A stretch of DNA of 64,000 bases from CAVQBP01 sp963740945 (GCA_963740945.1 CAVUGE010000014.1:124001-188000), one strand, 5' to 3'; shown: positions 47,748 through 55,022, counted from the first letter of the stretch. Notes: generated from the sequence alone by a model not told the origin. Translations and numbers: made by a program.

Positions 47748-48233
47748 ATGAAACAACAAAAATATATTGACAATCTTAAAGAATCACTTGAATTCTTAAA
47801 CGATTCTTTACAATGGCTTGAAAGATCTTTCACAAAATGTTCTGCAATTGGAATAAAAAATGAATTAACAAAAGATGAATATGATGAGTTTGAGAATTTA
47901 GCCAGCAGGTTTGCAAGGACAAGTGATATTTTAATTCAAAAAATACTTAAAAGTATTGATCTTGTTGAATTTGAACCAGAAGGCACTTTGATTGATGTAA
48001 TAAACAGGGCAGATAAACGGGGATTCTTTGAATCAGTTGATGACATTAGGGAAATAAGAGATTTAAGGAACGATATAGTCCATGAATATTTAACAGAAGA
48101 ACTGGAAAATATATTTAAGAATATTTTTAAGTACACTCCAAAGTTATTTATCATTATAAATAATATAAAAGAATATTGTGGAAAATATTTTGAGAAGGAC
48201 AAAAAAAATACCGATGAGGATAGTACTAAGTAA
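47748..48233 (+). CDS. HEPN-domain protein (toxin-like), intact
   Basis: 161 residues, all-helical. The HEPN active-site motif R-x4-H is present in EIRDLRNDIVHEYL. The segment LASRFARTSDILIQKILKSI matches the HI0074/substrate-binding-like HEPN subfamily. It is the partner of the upstream MNT gene. HEPN toxins cut RNA and are silenced by the MNT protein. Confidence 0.87.
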   Translation: MKQQKYIDNLKESLEFLNDSLQWLERSFTKCSAIGIKNELTKDEYDEFENLASRFARTSDILIQKILKSIDLVEFEPEGTLIDVINRADKRGFFESVDDIREIRDLRNDIVHEYLTEELENIFKNIFKYTPKLFIIINNIKEYCGKYFEKDKKNTDEDSTK

Positions 48234-48286
48234 AACAATAGAGATGACATATAAAGTGAGCACGAATCCAAAGAAGGTCATTTAAT

Positions 48287-48391
48287 ATGAGAATTAAAAA
48301 AGAGATTGCAGAATTTATTACGCACTATGTAAAAGAAAAATTTCCTGATGCAAACATAATAATGTGGTTTTGTGTCCGGAATGACACATGA
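48287..48391 (+). pseudogene. MNT gene fragment cut by a repeat
   Basis: The first 23 codons (MRIKKEIAEFITHYVKE and on) match the MNT genes at 53424 and 59704. The frame then runs into a repeat beginning ACATAATAATGTGGTTTTGT. The same repeat cuts the HEPN gene at 53808. The GS-DxD motif is lost. Confidence 0.85.
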
Positions 48392-48500
48392 TTGTACTAG
48401 GGCACTGAGGACATGAAGGAACACTAAGTCAAATTCCAAAAGACAAATAAACAAATGACAAATAAGCTCCAAAAGAAAAAATTCAAAATTCAAAACAGGG
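48354..48500. repeat. Dispersed repeat segments
   Basis: 48354-48391 (CATAATAATGTGGTTTTGTG, CCGGAATGACA) recurs at 53809. 48411-48500 (GCACTGAGGACATGAAGGAA, then ACACTAAGTCAAATTCC) recurs at 46979 and in part at 41762 and 58415. Confidence 0.8.
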
Positions 48501-48585
48501 AACAAGCAATAAAGTGACACTAGGTTTAAATATACAAGGCACAAGGGAGCATTTAAGATTATGGTGATGCTAAGAGCCTGTGAAG

Positions 48586-48748
48586 AGTGGCTTTACCGGA
48601 CTAAAGTCCGGAGTTGTGTGGGGGTGAATCATAGTAATCACCGGACTGAAAGTCCGGTGTTAACCTTTGGCGAAAATAGAGGGTCATGAATAAAATCTAG
48701 CATAGGGTGAAGAGTGGCTTTACCGGACTAAAGTCCGGAGTTGTGAGC
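48586..48748. repeat. Island-type palindromic repeat (family B), 1.5 copies
   Basis: The unit reads GAAGAGTGGCTTTACCGGACT-AAAGTCCGGAGTTGTG, then ATCACCGGACT-GAAAGTCCGGTG, then GTTAACCTTTGGCGAAAATAG-AGGGTCATG and AAAATCTAGCATAGGGTG. Other copies lie at 52.6, 54.1, 58.5 and 60.7 kb. Confidence 0.88.
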
Positions 48749-48757
48749 TGGAACTGA

Positions 48758-48847
48758 ATATCTGTAGAAAGAATGATTCCAACAACTATGGATGAAGTTC
48801 ACAAGGAGTTAAAAAGTTTGTTGGAAATGCATAGTGAAGACGATTAA
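48758..48847 (+). pseudogene. C-terminal fragment of a small ORF
   Basis: A short open frame (ISVERMIPTTMDEVHKELKS and on) of 29 codons sits directly after a family B repeat. It resembles the helical C-terminus of an antitoxin, but I cannot name it. There is no start codon except internal ATGs. Confidence 0.35.
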
Positions 48848-48897
48848 CTGATATTCAGTATAATATTTATTATATAATAATCAGATAATCTTTTACA

Positions 48898-49155
48898 ATG
48901 AGACAGATAATGAAAAAGTTAGTAAATATAAATAAAATAAAACAGTTTACAGCTATTATTGAGAGAGAAGATAACCAATATGTGGCATTATGCCCTGAAC
49001 TTGATATTGCCAGCCAGGGAATCACTGTAGAAGATGCTCGTAAGAATTTAAAAGAAGCTTTGGAATTGTTTTTTGAAACAGCTTCTGAAAAAGAAATACA
49101 TGATCGATTACATACAGAGATATTTATTACTCAATTACAGGTAGCTGTTGGGTAA
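48898..49155 (+). CDS. HicB-like antitoxin
   Basis: 85 residues. The HicB partial RNase H fold is visible in FTAIIEREDNQYVALCPELD, followed by IASQGITVEDARKNLKEALELF. It ends overlapping the start of the broken hicA. HicB binds HicA and usually represses the operon. This member is intact. Confidence 0.88.
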   Translation: MRQIMKKLVNINKIKQFTAIIEREDNQYVALCPELDIASQGITVEDARKNLKEALELFFETASEKEIHDRLHTEIFITQLQVAVG

Positions 49156-49369
49156 ACTTCGTATTTTTTCAGGGAAGGAAGTTTGCAAAATATTGGCTAA
49201 GCATTCCTTTAAAAATGTACGGCAATAGGGAAGCGATATTATAATGCAATTAAAAACATTTGATTCGACTATAACTGTTCCTGTACCAAATCATAAAGAG
49301 ATAAAGATAGGAACTCTAAAATCTATAATAAGACAATCGCAAATTCCTAGATCAGAATTTGAAGTCTAA
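49148..49369 (+). pseudogene. hicA toxin with TAG stop and GSH to GSD change
   Basis: The frame from TTG 49148 (overlapping hicB) reads LGKLRIFSGKEVCKILAKHS-FKNVRQ, stop TAG (49226-49228), then GSDIIMQLKTF, STITVPVPNHKEIKIGTLKS and IIRQSQIPRSEFEV to TAA 49369. Apart from the one stop it covers the whole HicA double-stranded-RNA-binding-like fold, with no indel. The catalytic His of the GSH motif is Asp. It is therefore doubly inactivated. Confidence 0.87.
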
Positions 49370-49382
49370 CCCGAATGACCGA

Positions 49383-49435
49383 TGACAAGCGAAGAGAGAT
49401 TCCGGCTCAAGGCCGGAATGACAAGTGCAGAAGAG
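49383..49435. repeat. ATTCCGGCTCAAGGCCGGAAT hairpin repeat
   Basis: A short palindrome followed by GACAAGTGCAGAAGAGT. Other copies are at 54.7, 59.4-59.6 and 60.65 kb. Confidence 0.8.
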
Positions 49436-49551
49436 TCTGGAATGCTAGTGTATGGCTAAAAATTTCGCATAGAATTCTTCAGCCGGCATTAAGAGAAGAA
49501 TTATTTGAATCTTTAATATTTTTATTTACATTTCATTACATATAAAAATTA

Positions 49552-49851
49552 ATGATGAGTTTTAAGATGAATGACTTGAAATTTATTTATACCGGAATGA
49601 TAATAAAAGAAGCCGGAGGTTTTAGTTCTCTTTGTCCGGAGTTGGATGTAGCTTCTGAAGGAGAAACTATAGAGGATGCTAAACAGAATCTTATTGAAGC
49701 AGTATCTCTTTATGTTGAAACTGCCATTGAAAGCAATTTACCTGTAAATAGGCAAGTGCCTAAAGAGGAAGACCCAAGAACTACTAGGAATAATGATATT
49801 ACTGAAATTTTTAGAATAAGTGTTGAAATGGCAGTTAAAGCTTATGCCTAA
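49552..49851 (+). CDS. HicB-like antitoxin
   Basis: 99 residues. FIYTGMIIKEAGGFSSLCPE and VASEGETIEDAKQNLIEAVS give the HicB signature. The C-terminal extension (about 65-99) may carry the DNA-binding part. An internal ATG (49567) is an equally possible start. Its stop overlaps the start of the broken hicA. Confidence 0.86.
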   Translation: MMSFKMNDLKFIYTGMIIKEAGGFSSLCPELDVASEGETIEDAKQNLIEAVSLYVETAIESNLPVNRQVPKEEDPRTTRNNDITEIFRISVEMAVKAYA

Positions 49852-50068
49852 ATATCCGGTTATTAAACCAAAGCAATTAGTTAAAGTATTAAAGAAAATG
49901 GGTTTTTACGAAGTTAGAAGCAAAGGGAGCCACATATAATTAAAAAAAGGGAATTTACTTGTAACGGTTCCGTTGCATAATAAAGACCTTAAAATAGAGA
50001 CTTTGAAATCAATTTTACGTCAATCAAAGCTGAGTATTGAAGAAATTTTAGAATTACTAAACAATTGA
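49844..50068 (+). pseudogene. hicA toxin with in-frame TAA
   Basis: From ATG 49844: MPKYPVIKPKQLVKVLKKMG, FYEVRSKGSHI, stop TAA (49937-49939), then LKKGNLLVTVPLHNKDLKIE, TLKSILRQSKLSIEEILELL to TGA 50068. The family usually has a Gln or similar residue at the stop position (CAA to TAA would need one C-to-T change). The remaining sequence is full length and free of indels. The catalytic GSH lies two codons before the stop. Confidence 0.87.
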
Positions 50069-50162
50069 ATGAATAAATATTTTAATGTTGAGAAGTGAAA
50101 TGGATTCAAAGACTTTTGTAAACATTAATTACTATTAATTTATAAATAAATATAATTACGAT

Positions 50163-50372
50163 ATGATAAGTGTAATTGCGAAATATGATGGTTCTGTATT
50201 TAAACCGGAGAAAAACCTGGAAATACCAAAAGATAAGCTATATCTTATTGAAATCGAAGAAATTGAGGAAGGTAAGTATCCGTTAGAAGAAATAGAAAAA
50301 TTATCGGTTGATATGGGAGTAAAAGATTTATCTTCAAATCATGATTTTTACTCAAGCAATAAACTAAAATAA
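50163..50372 (+). CDS. VapB-type antitoxin candidate
   Basis: 69 residues. An N-terminal beta segment (MISVIAKYDGSVFKPEKNLE) resembles AF2212/DUF104-type antitoxins, followed by an acidic helix. Its stop overlaps the start of a truncated PIN gene, as in vapBC operons. Confidence 0.65.
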   Translation: MISVIAKYDGSVFKPEKNLEIPKDKLYLIEIEEIEEGKYPLEEIEKLSVDMGVKDLSSNHDFYSSNKLK

Positions 50373-50530
50373 TGTCCCCTGTTTATTTTCTTGATACTTC
50401 CTTTTTATTTGCACTATTAAATAAAGCAGATGAGCACCATCCTGAAGCTGTTGAGAAGCAGAAATTAATTTCCAATTCAGTCATAAATCCAAAGGCAATC
50501 GTAATTCATAAATCTTTAATTGAAAATTGA
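50372..50530 (+). pseudogene. vapC (PIN) toxin truncated after first 35 codons
   Basis: MSPVYFLDTSFLFALLNKAD is the N-terminal PIN strand with the first metal-binding Asp. The frame then leaves the family (SVINPKAIVIHKS) in a short repeat also seen near 52.7 and 54.8 kb, and ends at 52 residues. PIN domains need about 125. Confidence 0.8.
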
Positions 50531-50563
50531 TTATATTTAGATAAAATTAATAAGGATTTAAAA

Positions 50564-50797
50564 ATGCTAAGTGTATCAATTAATGACTTTAAAAATAAAA
50601 TTGAATTTTATTTAAGTAAGATTAAAATGGGAGAAACACTTGTAATTAAGGATAAGAATAAATCAATAGCTAAGGTTGCACCAATAGTAAGCGAAGTAAA
50701 TGATAAAAGACCTATGGGTTTAGCATCGGGTGATTTTACAGTTCCGGATGACTTTGATTCTCCTCTACCACCTGAAATTCAAAAATTATTTGAATAA
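50564..50797 (+). CDS. Phd/VapB-type antitoxin
   Basis: 77 residues. SINDFKNKIEFYLSKIKMGE, then LVIKDKNKSIAKVAPIV, is the Phd/YefM DNA-binding fold. The C-terminus with FTVPDDFDSPLPPEIQKLF is the toxin-binding tail typical of PIN partners. It is intact and overlaps the start of vapC by one base. Confidence 0.86.
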   Translation: MLSVSINDFKNKIEFYLSKIKMGETLVIKDKNKSIAKVAPIVSEVNDKRPMGLASGDFTVPDDFDSPLPPEIQKLFE

Positions 50798-51180
50798 TGA
50801 ACTTACTGCTGGATACTTCTATATTCCTTTGATATATAACTGGCGATAAAAAACTTCCTAAGAAATATGCCAATGAAATTCGGAATAAGAAAAACAATGT
50901 TTTTCTAAGTGTAGTTTCTATTTGGGAATGTATTATTAAACAACAAATCGGAAAACTTGACTTACCAAAGCCGGTGGCAGAATATCTTATAACACAAAGA
51001 AATTATCACAATATATCTTCTTTACCATTGGAAGAAAAAAATTTAGCCTACTTAGCCGAATTACCTGTTATACATAGAGATCCTTTCGATAGAATCATAG
51101 TATGTCAGACAAAGGATTGTAAATTTACTTTAGCAACAAGCGATAAAATTCTTAAAAAATATCCTGTTGATATTTTATAA
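50797..51180 (+). pseudogene. vapC (PIN) toxin with TGA at a Trp position
   Basis: From ATG 50797: MNLLLDTSIFL, stop TGA (50830-50832), YITGDKKLPKKYANEIRNKK, then FLSVVSIWECIIKQQIGKLD, and HRDPFDRIIVCQTKDCKFTL to the proper end KKYPVDIL (TAA 51180). Relatives commonly have IFLW at this site, so TGG to TGA is the simple change. All PIN acidic residues are otherwise present and no indel is needed over 127 codons. Confidence 0.88.
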
Positions 51181-51189
51181 AAGTCGTTA

Positions 51190-51289
51190 TTTATCAATCA
51201 TAAATCAACAATAATAAATCCAGGGGGATTGATGAATGATGATTTACGATTGAAAGTCCGGTGTTAACCTTTGGTAAAAACAGAAGGTC
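51190..51289. repeat. AATCATAAATC-type repeat and family B tail
   Basis: TCAATCATAAATCAACAATA is followed at 51250-51289 by GAAAGTCCGGTGTTAACCTT and TGGTAAAAACAGAAGGTC, which leads directly into the next start codon. Confidence 0.75.
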
Positions 51290-51529
51290 ATGAAAGGGAA
51301 TAAATTAGATTGGATAGGTATTCCTCCTAAAGAGGTAATGAAAAATAAAAAGATAAAAGTAAAGGTTATTTTGAGTGAAGAACCGGAGTACAAAACAAAG
51401 CGGGGCTTGCTTATGGGAGAAGCATTAAAGAAGATTGCAGACATAAGAGGGTTAAAATCGATGAAAGATCCTATTGCATGGCAAAGGGGAATAAGAAAAG
51501 ATAGAACCTTAAGAAAATTAAAGGATTAA
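51290..51529 (+). CDS. Antitoxin-like small protein whose ATG lies in a repeat tail
   Basis: 79 residues, basic C-terminus (GIRKDRTLRKLKD). The ATG belongs to the repeat tail ...AGAAGGTCATG, so the true N-terminus may have been replaced by the repeat. The C-terminal 38 codons from 51412 are duplicated at 60758. No toxin follows. Only a weak resemblance to Phd/VapB-type antitoxins can be claimed. Confidence 0.5.
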   Translation: MKGNKLDWIGIPPKEVMKNKKIKVKVILSEEPEYKTKRGLLMGEALKKIADIRGLKSMKDPIAWQRGIRKDRTLRKLKD

Positions 51530-51627
51530 AACTATTTGATCCTTTCGCATTAAAAGAAAAATCTCAAAAATAGGTCATCCAATAAAGATTAAAGATAAAA
51601 GTAAAAAGACACAAAGAAGATGAATGT
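51412..51627 (+). repeat. Direct duplication, copy 1 (other copy 60758-60973)
   Basis: About 216 bases, from the internal ATGGGAGAAGC to GAAGATGAATGT. It covers the 3' end of the antitoxin-like gene and downstream sequence. Differences from copy 2 are few. Confidence 0.85.
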
Positions 51628-51687
51628 AAAAAGAAACAAGTGAAAAATACTTTTCACTTTGTACTTTTATCCGGAAAGGATAGAACC

Positions 51688-51987
51688 ATGGATATAATTC
51701 ATTATCCTGTTAATGCAGCATATATTGGTAGATTTAGAATTTTAATCGAATTTGAAAATGGGGAATTAAGAACAGTTGATTTTAGTAGTTATAAAGAAAA
51801 AAGACTTGGAGATTTTTCCGATTTAAAAAATGAAGAATACTTTAGAACATTTTTTATAAAAAATGGAGATCTTCAATGGCCGAACGGTTGGGATGTTGCA
51901 CCGGATTATCTTTACGATATAAGTTCCCCGGCTAAAGTAGAACCTTTAAATAAAAATAGAAAAAAAAGAGTGGCGAAGATGCGTTAA
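51688..51987 (+). CDS. DUF2442-family protein
   Basis: 99 residues from ATG 51688, preceded by GGAAAGGA. Family sequence: RFRILIEFENGELRTVDFSS, then FIKNGDLQWPNGWDVAPDYL. DUF2442 proteins are usually the second member of a two-gene TA-like pair with DUF4160. No DUF4160 gene is present upstream, so this is an orphan. Confidence 0.85.
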   Translation: MDIIHYPVNAAYIGRFRILIEFENGELRTVDFSSYKEKRLGDFSDLKNEEYFRTFFIKNGDLQWPNGWDVAPDYLYDISSPAKVEPLNKNRKKRVAKMR

Positions 51988-52142
51988 GATTGATGATTGA
52001 CAATTTAAGAATGAGAATTACAGACCTTTAACTGCAATAAAAGAATTACTTAATCCATGCCGGATAAATAGTAAACCGGTAGGCCAATACTCCAGCATTC
52101 AATAAAGATTTATTATATTAGAGCAGAGATTTTGTAAAATAT

Positions 52143-52472
52143 ATGTTAAGTATAAAAGAAATAGAGTTCATAAAAGAAAAGCTAATTAAAGGATTTAATC
52201 CGGAAAAAGTTATTTTATTCGGATCCCAAGCACGTATGGATTCTGATAAAAACAGCGATATTGACTTGCTTGTGATTACAAGCCCAACATATTCCTTCGG
52301 GAAAGGCAATAGACGGAAGTTGATGGTTGAGATGGATAGAGCTTTAAGGGGATTAGATTATGCACGTGATATAATAATTCTTTCTTCTTATGAATTTGAG
52401 AAAGATAAAATGATTGCCGGGACAATTGCGCGTTATGCTTTCAAAGAGGGTAGAATTATTTATGGTTCATAA
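52143..52472 (+). CDS. MNT-type nucleotidyltransferase (antitoxin-like)
   Basis: 109 residues. VILFGSQARMDSDKNSDIDL has the GS-x10-DxD motif and the third acidic residue lies in YARDIII. This is a different MNT subtype from that at 47454. Its partner HEPN gene overlaps its stop but is cut to 16 codons. Confidence 0.88.
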   Translation: MLSIKEIEFIKEKLIKGFNPEKVILFGSQARMDSDKNSDIDLLVITSPTYSFGKGNRRKLMVEMDRALRGLDYARDIIILSSYEFEKDKMIAGTIARYAFKEGRIIYGS

Positions 52473-52512
52473 CAAGGAGGTAATTCTTAAAGTAAAGGAA
52501 TGGATTAACTAA
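52462..52512 (+). pseudogene. HEPN toxin truncated to 16 codons
   Basis: MVHNKEVILKVKEWIN, then TAA. The same sequence at 60363 continues as YAEDDLRLAKHSL, the standard HEPN helix 1. The break is just after the first helix starts. Confidence 0.82.
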
Positions 52513-52559
52513 TAAAAAACGACAGAAATAATTAAGTAAATAGATCTTAAAAACACGAT

Positions 52560-52735
52560 GACTAAAGTCCGGAGTTGTGGGGGTGCGAATCATAGTAATC
52601 ACCGGACTGAAAGTCCGGTGTTAACCTTTGGCAAAGACAGAGGGTCATGGATAAAATCTAGCATAGGGTGAAGAGTAGGATTACGAACAAGGTATTCATC
52701 AATCGACAATCGTAAATCGTAAATCCAAACGAATT
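52560..52735. repeat. Family B repeat and AATCGTAAATC-type repeat
   Basis: GACTAAAGTCCGGAGTTGTG, ATCACCGGACTGAAAGTCCG, then GTTAACCTTTGGCAAAGACA and AGGGTCATGGATAAAATC. 52690-52730 carries AATCGACAATCGTAAATC. No gene is seen in 52513-52826. Confidence 0.85.
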
Positions 52736-52826
52736 CGCTAATTATACGATTGATTTGATTCTTGAATAATAGTTGTTTTAATTTTATTTTTCTTATGAAT
52801 TAATAATTTAATAAGAAAGAATTATA

Positions 52827-53045
52827 ATGGATCCTTCAACGAACTTAAATGATTTTTTAGAATCCATTTCTAAACTTCCTTTAGATGATCAGCTTATGAT
52901 ATCTGAAATTATTCATAAAAGAGTTATAGAAGAAAAAAGGAAAAAATTAGCAGAATCAATTAACGAAAGTAAAGAAGAATATAAAGCGAACAAAACCAAA
53001 GGTGGATCAATTGAAGATTTTATTAAAGATGTTGAAAGCGAATGA
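52827..53045 (+). CDS. Antitoxin-like small helical protein
   Basis: 72 residues, charged and helical (LPLDDQLMISEIIHKRVIEE, KKLAESINESKEEY), overlapping by 4 bases the start of a relE-type toxin gene. The position and size fit the antitoxin of that module. The fold is not identified. Confidence 0.7.
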   Translation: MDPSTNLNDFLESISKLPLDDQLMISEIIHKRVIEEKRKKLAESINESKEEYKANKTKGGSIEDFIKDVESE

Positions 53046-53326
53046 TAAACCTAAATTGGTCTTCGTCATATAAAAAAACATTTAAGAAAACAATAAAAAG
53101 CAATCCGGCAGTACAGAAAAAGATTTTGGAGACAATGGCATTAATTCAACAAGATCCATTTGCACCCAAGCTAAAAACACACAAACTTAAAGGAATTTTA
53201 GATGGTAATTGATCTTGTTCAGTCGATCATGATTTACGAATAGTATTCGATTTTGTAAAAAATCAAAAAACAGGTGTAACTGAAATATTGTTAATGAATA
53301 TTGGTACTCATGATGAAGTCTATTGA
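53042..53326 (+). pseudogene. relE/yafQ-type toxin with TGA at a Trp position
   Basis: From ATG 53042: MINLNWSSSYKKTFKKTIKS, DPFAPKLKTHKLKGILDGN, stop TGA (53210-53212), SCSVDHDLRIVFDFV, then EILLMNIGTHDEVY to TGA 53326. In the family this site reads LxGxWSxxVxxDxRIVF, so the stop replaces the conserved Trp by a single TGG-to-TGA change. The rest is complete, with catalytic-type Arg/His residues in place. Confidence 0.9.
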
Positions 53327-53380
53327 ACCTCACCAAACAGGTTGAAGTCGTTGCATTGCTGGAAATATTCCTCTTCCCAA

Positions 53381-53803
53381 AAGTCCGGTGTTAACCTTTG
53401 GCAAAAACAGAGGGTCACTTAATATGAGAATTAAAAAAGAGATTGCAGAATTTATTACGCACTATGTAAAAGAAAATTTTCCTGATGCAAGAGTATATTT
53501 ATTTGGTTCAAGAGCTGATGATAACAAAAAAGGAGGTGATATCGATGTGCTTATTTTATCTAATGAAAAACTAAGTTTTTCCGACCTTTCTAAAATGAGG
53601 ATAAGCTTCTATAAATCATTTGGAGAACAAAAAATCGATCTGGTTAATTTTACTTACTTTGAAGATTCACCATTTAAGGAGATTGCTTTAAGTCAAGCTA
53701 TTAAATTATGAATGATGAAAATTATTTAAATAAATTAAGAAAAGATTTTGATTCTCTGGAAACGGCTGTAGAAAGTATAAAGAAATCTTTTAAAGGTATA
53801 TAC
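53381..53803 (+). repeat. MNT-HEPN cassette duplication, copy 1 (other copy 59661-60079)
   Basis: It starts inside the hairpin repeat (AAAGTCCGGTGTTAACCTTT) and runs through the whole MNT gene and the first 32 codons of HEPN. The encoded MNT proteins are identical in the two copies. Only the repeat tail separates the hairpin from the ATG. Confidence 0.92.
53424..53711 (+). CDS. MNT-type nucleotidyltransferase (antitoxin-like)
   Basis: 95 residues from ATG 53424 (MRIKKEIAEF). A longer frame from GTG 53388 would translate the repeat and is rejected. YLFGSRADDNKKGGDIDVLI carries GS-x9-DxD. The partner HEPN gene overlaps its stop and is truncated. The protein is identical to that at 59704. Confidence 0.88.
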   Translation: MRIKKEIAEFITHYVKENFPDARVYLFGSRADDNKKGGDIDVLILSNEKLSFSDLSKMRISFYKSFGEQKIDLVNFTYFEDSPFKEIALSQAIKL

Positions 53804-53839
53804 TACAAACATAATAATGTGGTTTTGTGCCCGGAATGA
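53708..53839 (+). pseudogene. HEPN toxin truncated by repeat
   Basis: MNDENYLNKLRKDFDSLETA followed by VESIKKSFKGI is the N-terminal HEPN helix pair. After 53803 the frame enters the repeat ACATAATAATGTGGTTTTGT. The R-x4-H active site is missing. The copy at 59988 breaks in a different way. Confidence 0.87.
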
Positions 53840-54289
53840 CACGTGATAAGATTACCTCGCACATGTCATTCTGACCCGGAGGCGAAATGTCCCGCTTTTT
53901 GCGGGAAGAATCTTCTTTTGGAAATATAGTAATTGAAAAAGCACAGTGAATAAAAAAGGAGATATCTCAGTCGTAAACTCCTTCGATATGACAGGCTCTA
54001 TTTTGTCATTTCGACGACCGAAGGGAGGAGAAATCTCCTTTTGGAAGAGATAGATATTTAAGAATAATTATAAAATATTTATACAAATACCGGACTAAAG
54101 TCCGGAGTTTCGGGGGGGGGATCATAGTAATCACCGGACTGAAAGTCCGGTGTTAACCTTTGGTAAAAACAGAGGGTCATGGATAAAATCTAAGCATAGT
54201 GTGAAGAGTGGCTTTACCGGACTAAAGTCCGGGAGGGATAATATAGGGGATTACGAATAATCACTGGACTGAAAGTCCAGTGTTAACCT
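53809..54289. repeat. Repeat-only stretch between TA modules
   Basis: 53809-53850 matches 48354-48395. 53851-54055 has hairpins such as GTCCCGCTTTTTGCGGGA and GGAGATTTC/GAAATCTCC arms. 54085-54289 has a family B unit followed by a family A end (GGGATAATATAGGGGATTAC, CACTGGACTGAAAGTCCAGTG). No gene is seen. Confidence 0.82.
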
Positions 54290-54541
54290 TTGGCAAAAAC
54301 AGTGAAAAAATCCAGCAATAATGAACCTATAATTGAGGGAACCAGAATAAGTATTCGTGATATCGTTGAACAATGGAGGCTTGGCTCAACACCAGAAGAA
54401 ATCCCAATTATTTATCCTCATTTAAATCTTTCGCAAATCTATAAAGCCCTAGTGTATTATCAGGACAATATGGAAGAGGTAGAAAAATTCATTGCACAAA
54501 ATAAAGTACCGGAAGGATTGAGTGGTAAAGCTTTATCTTGA
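54290..54541 (+). CDS. DUF433 antitoxin with repeat-supplied start
   Basis: 83 residues. DUF433 core: PIIEGTRISIRDIVEQWRLG and EIPIIYPHLNLSQIYKALVY. The native N-terminus (seen at 58987) has been replaced. The frame now opens at TTG 54290, which belongs to the repeat tail CTTTGGCAAAAACAG, giving MAKT before VKKSSNNE. The partner toxin gene is truncated. Confidence 0.8.
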   Translation: MAKTVKKSSNNEPIIEGTRISIRDIVEQWRLGSTPEEIPIIYPHLNLSQIYKALVYYQDNMEEVEKFIAQNKVPEGLSGKALS

Positions 54542-54575
54542 TGAAGATATAAAAAACCAGCTTTGGTATGTGTAA
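54522..54575 (+). pseudogene. DUF5615-like (PIN-like) toxin truncated to 17 codons
   Basis: GTG 54522 overlaps DUF433: VVKLYLDEDIKNQLWYV then TAA. The DEDI motif is the N-terminal active-site segment of the DUF5615 family, which normally has about 110 residues. Confidence 0.75.
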
Positions 54576-54635
54576 GCCTGAAATGACAAATTTGAAATAA
54601 GTTCAAGGTCATGCCTTTCGCTAAAGTTCTCGCTA

Positions 54636-54692
54636 TGATAACGGAAAGATTATCCCGCTTAAGGATGAATTAAAAATAAAGCGCGGGAGATT
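54636..54692 (+). pseudogene. Internal fragment of the 55023 antitoxin gene
   Basis: TATGATAACGGAAAGATTAT and the following 35 bases match 55060-55115. They are then cut and joined to a GATTCTGGATCAAGTCC repeat. The same fragment is at 59347-59403. Confidence 0.82.
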
Positions 54693-54699
54693 CTGGATC

Positions 54700-54960
54700 A
54701 AGTCCGGATTAAAACCGGAATGACGGCGTTTAGAAGAGATTCCGGCTCAAGGCCGGAATGACAAGGATTGATGAATGATGATTTACGATTGAAACGCAAC
54801 AAGATGGGTTTATTCTTCAATCAACAATCATAAATAGTAAATCCAAAGGTTGTTCAGGTCAATCATAAATCAACAATTTTAGCTACCGATTTATCCACCG
54901 AAGCCTCGGCGTAGATGGAAAGCCCATAGCGTAAGTAGCCAACAATAATAAATCCAAGGA
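54700..54960. repeat. GGCCGGAATGAC hairpins and AATCATAAATC repeats
   Basis: 54700-54770 has ATTCCGGCTCAAGGCCGGAAT. 54815-54870 has several AATCAACAATCATAAAT units. No gene is seen in 54576-55022. Confidence 0.75.
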
Positions 54961-55022
54961 TAAATCCAAATATATTTCAATTTGGTATCAATTTAGGTAA
55001 ATTTAATGCAATAAAATTTATA

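Larger units (their letters stand above)
54300..54700 (+). repeat. DUF433/DUF5615 duplication, copy 1 (other copy about 59021-59420)
   Basis: The two copies match from GTGAAAAAATCCAGC through the truncated toxin and a 50- to 60-base piece of another antitoxin gene (see 55060-55115). A few substitutions distinguish them. Confidence 0.88.

Noticed and set aside
50797..53326. UGA recoded as Trp
   Set aside because: Two toxins have TGA at Trp sites, but TGA is used as a normal terminator for many genes here (for example vapB 57779, obvious gene ends at 29460 and 53711), and the other two toxins carry TAG and TAA.
53388..53423. GTG start giving a longer MNT protein
   Set aside because: The extra 12 codons translate the hairpin-repeat tail. 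The ATG at 53424 gives the family N-terminus and matches the fragment at 48287.
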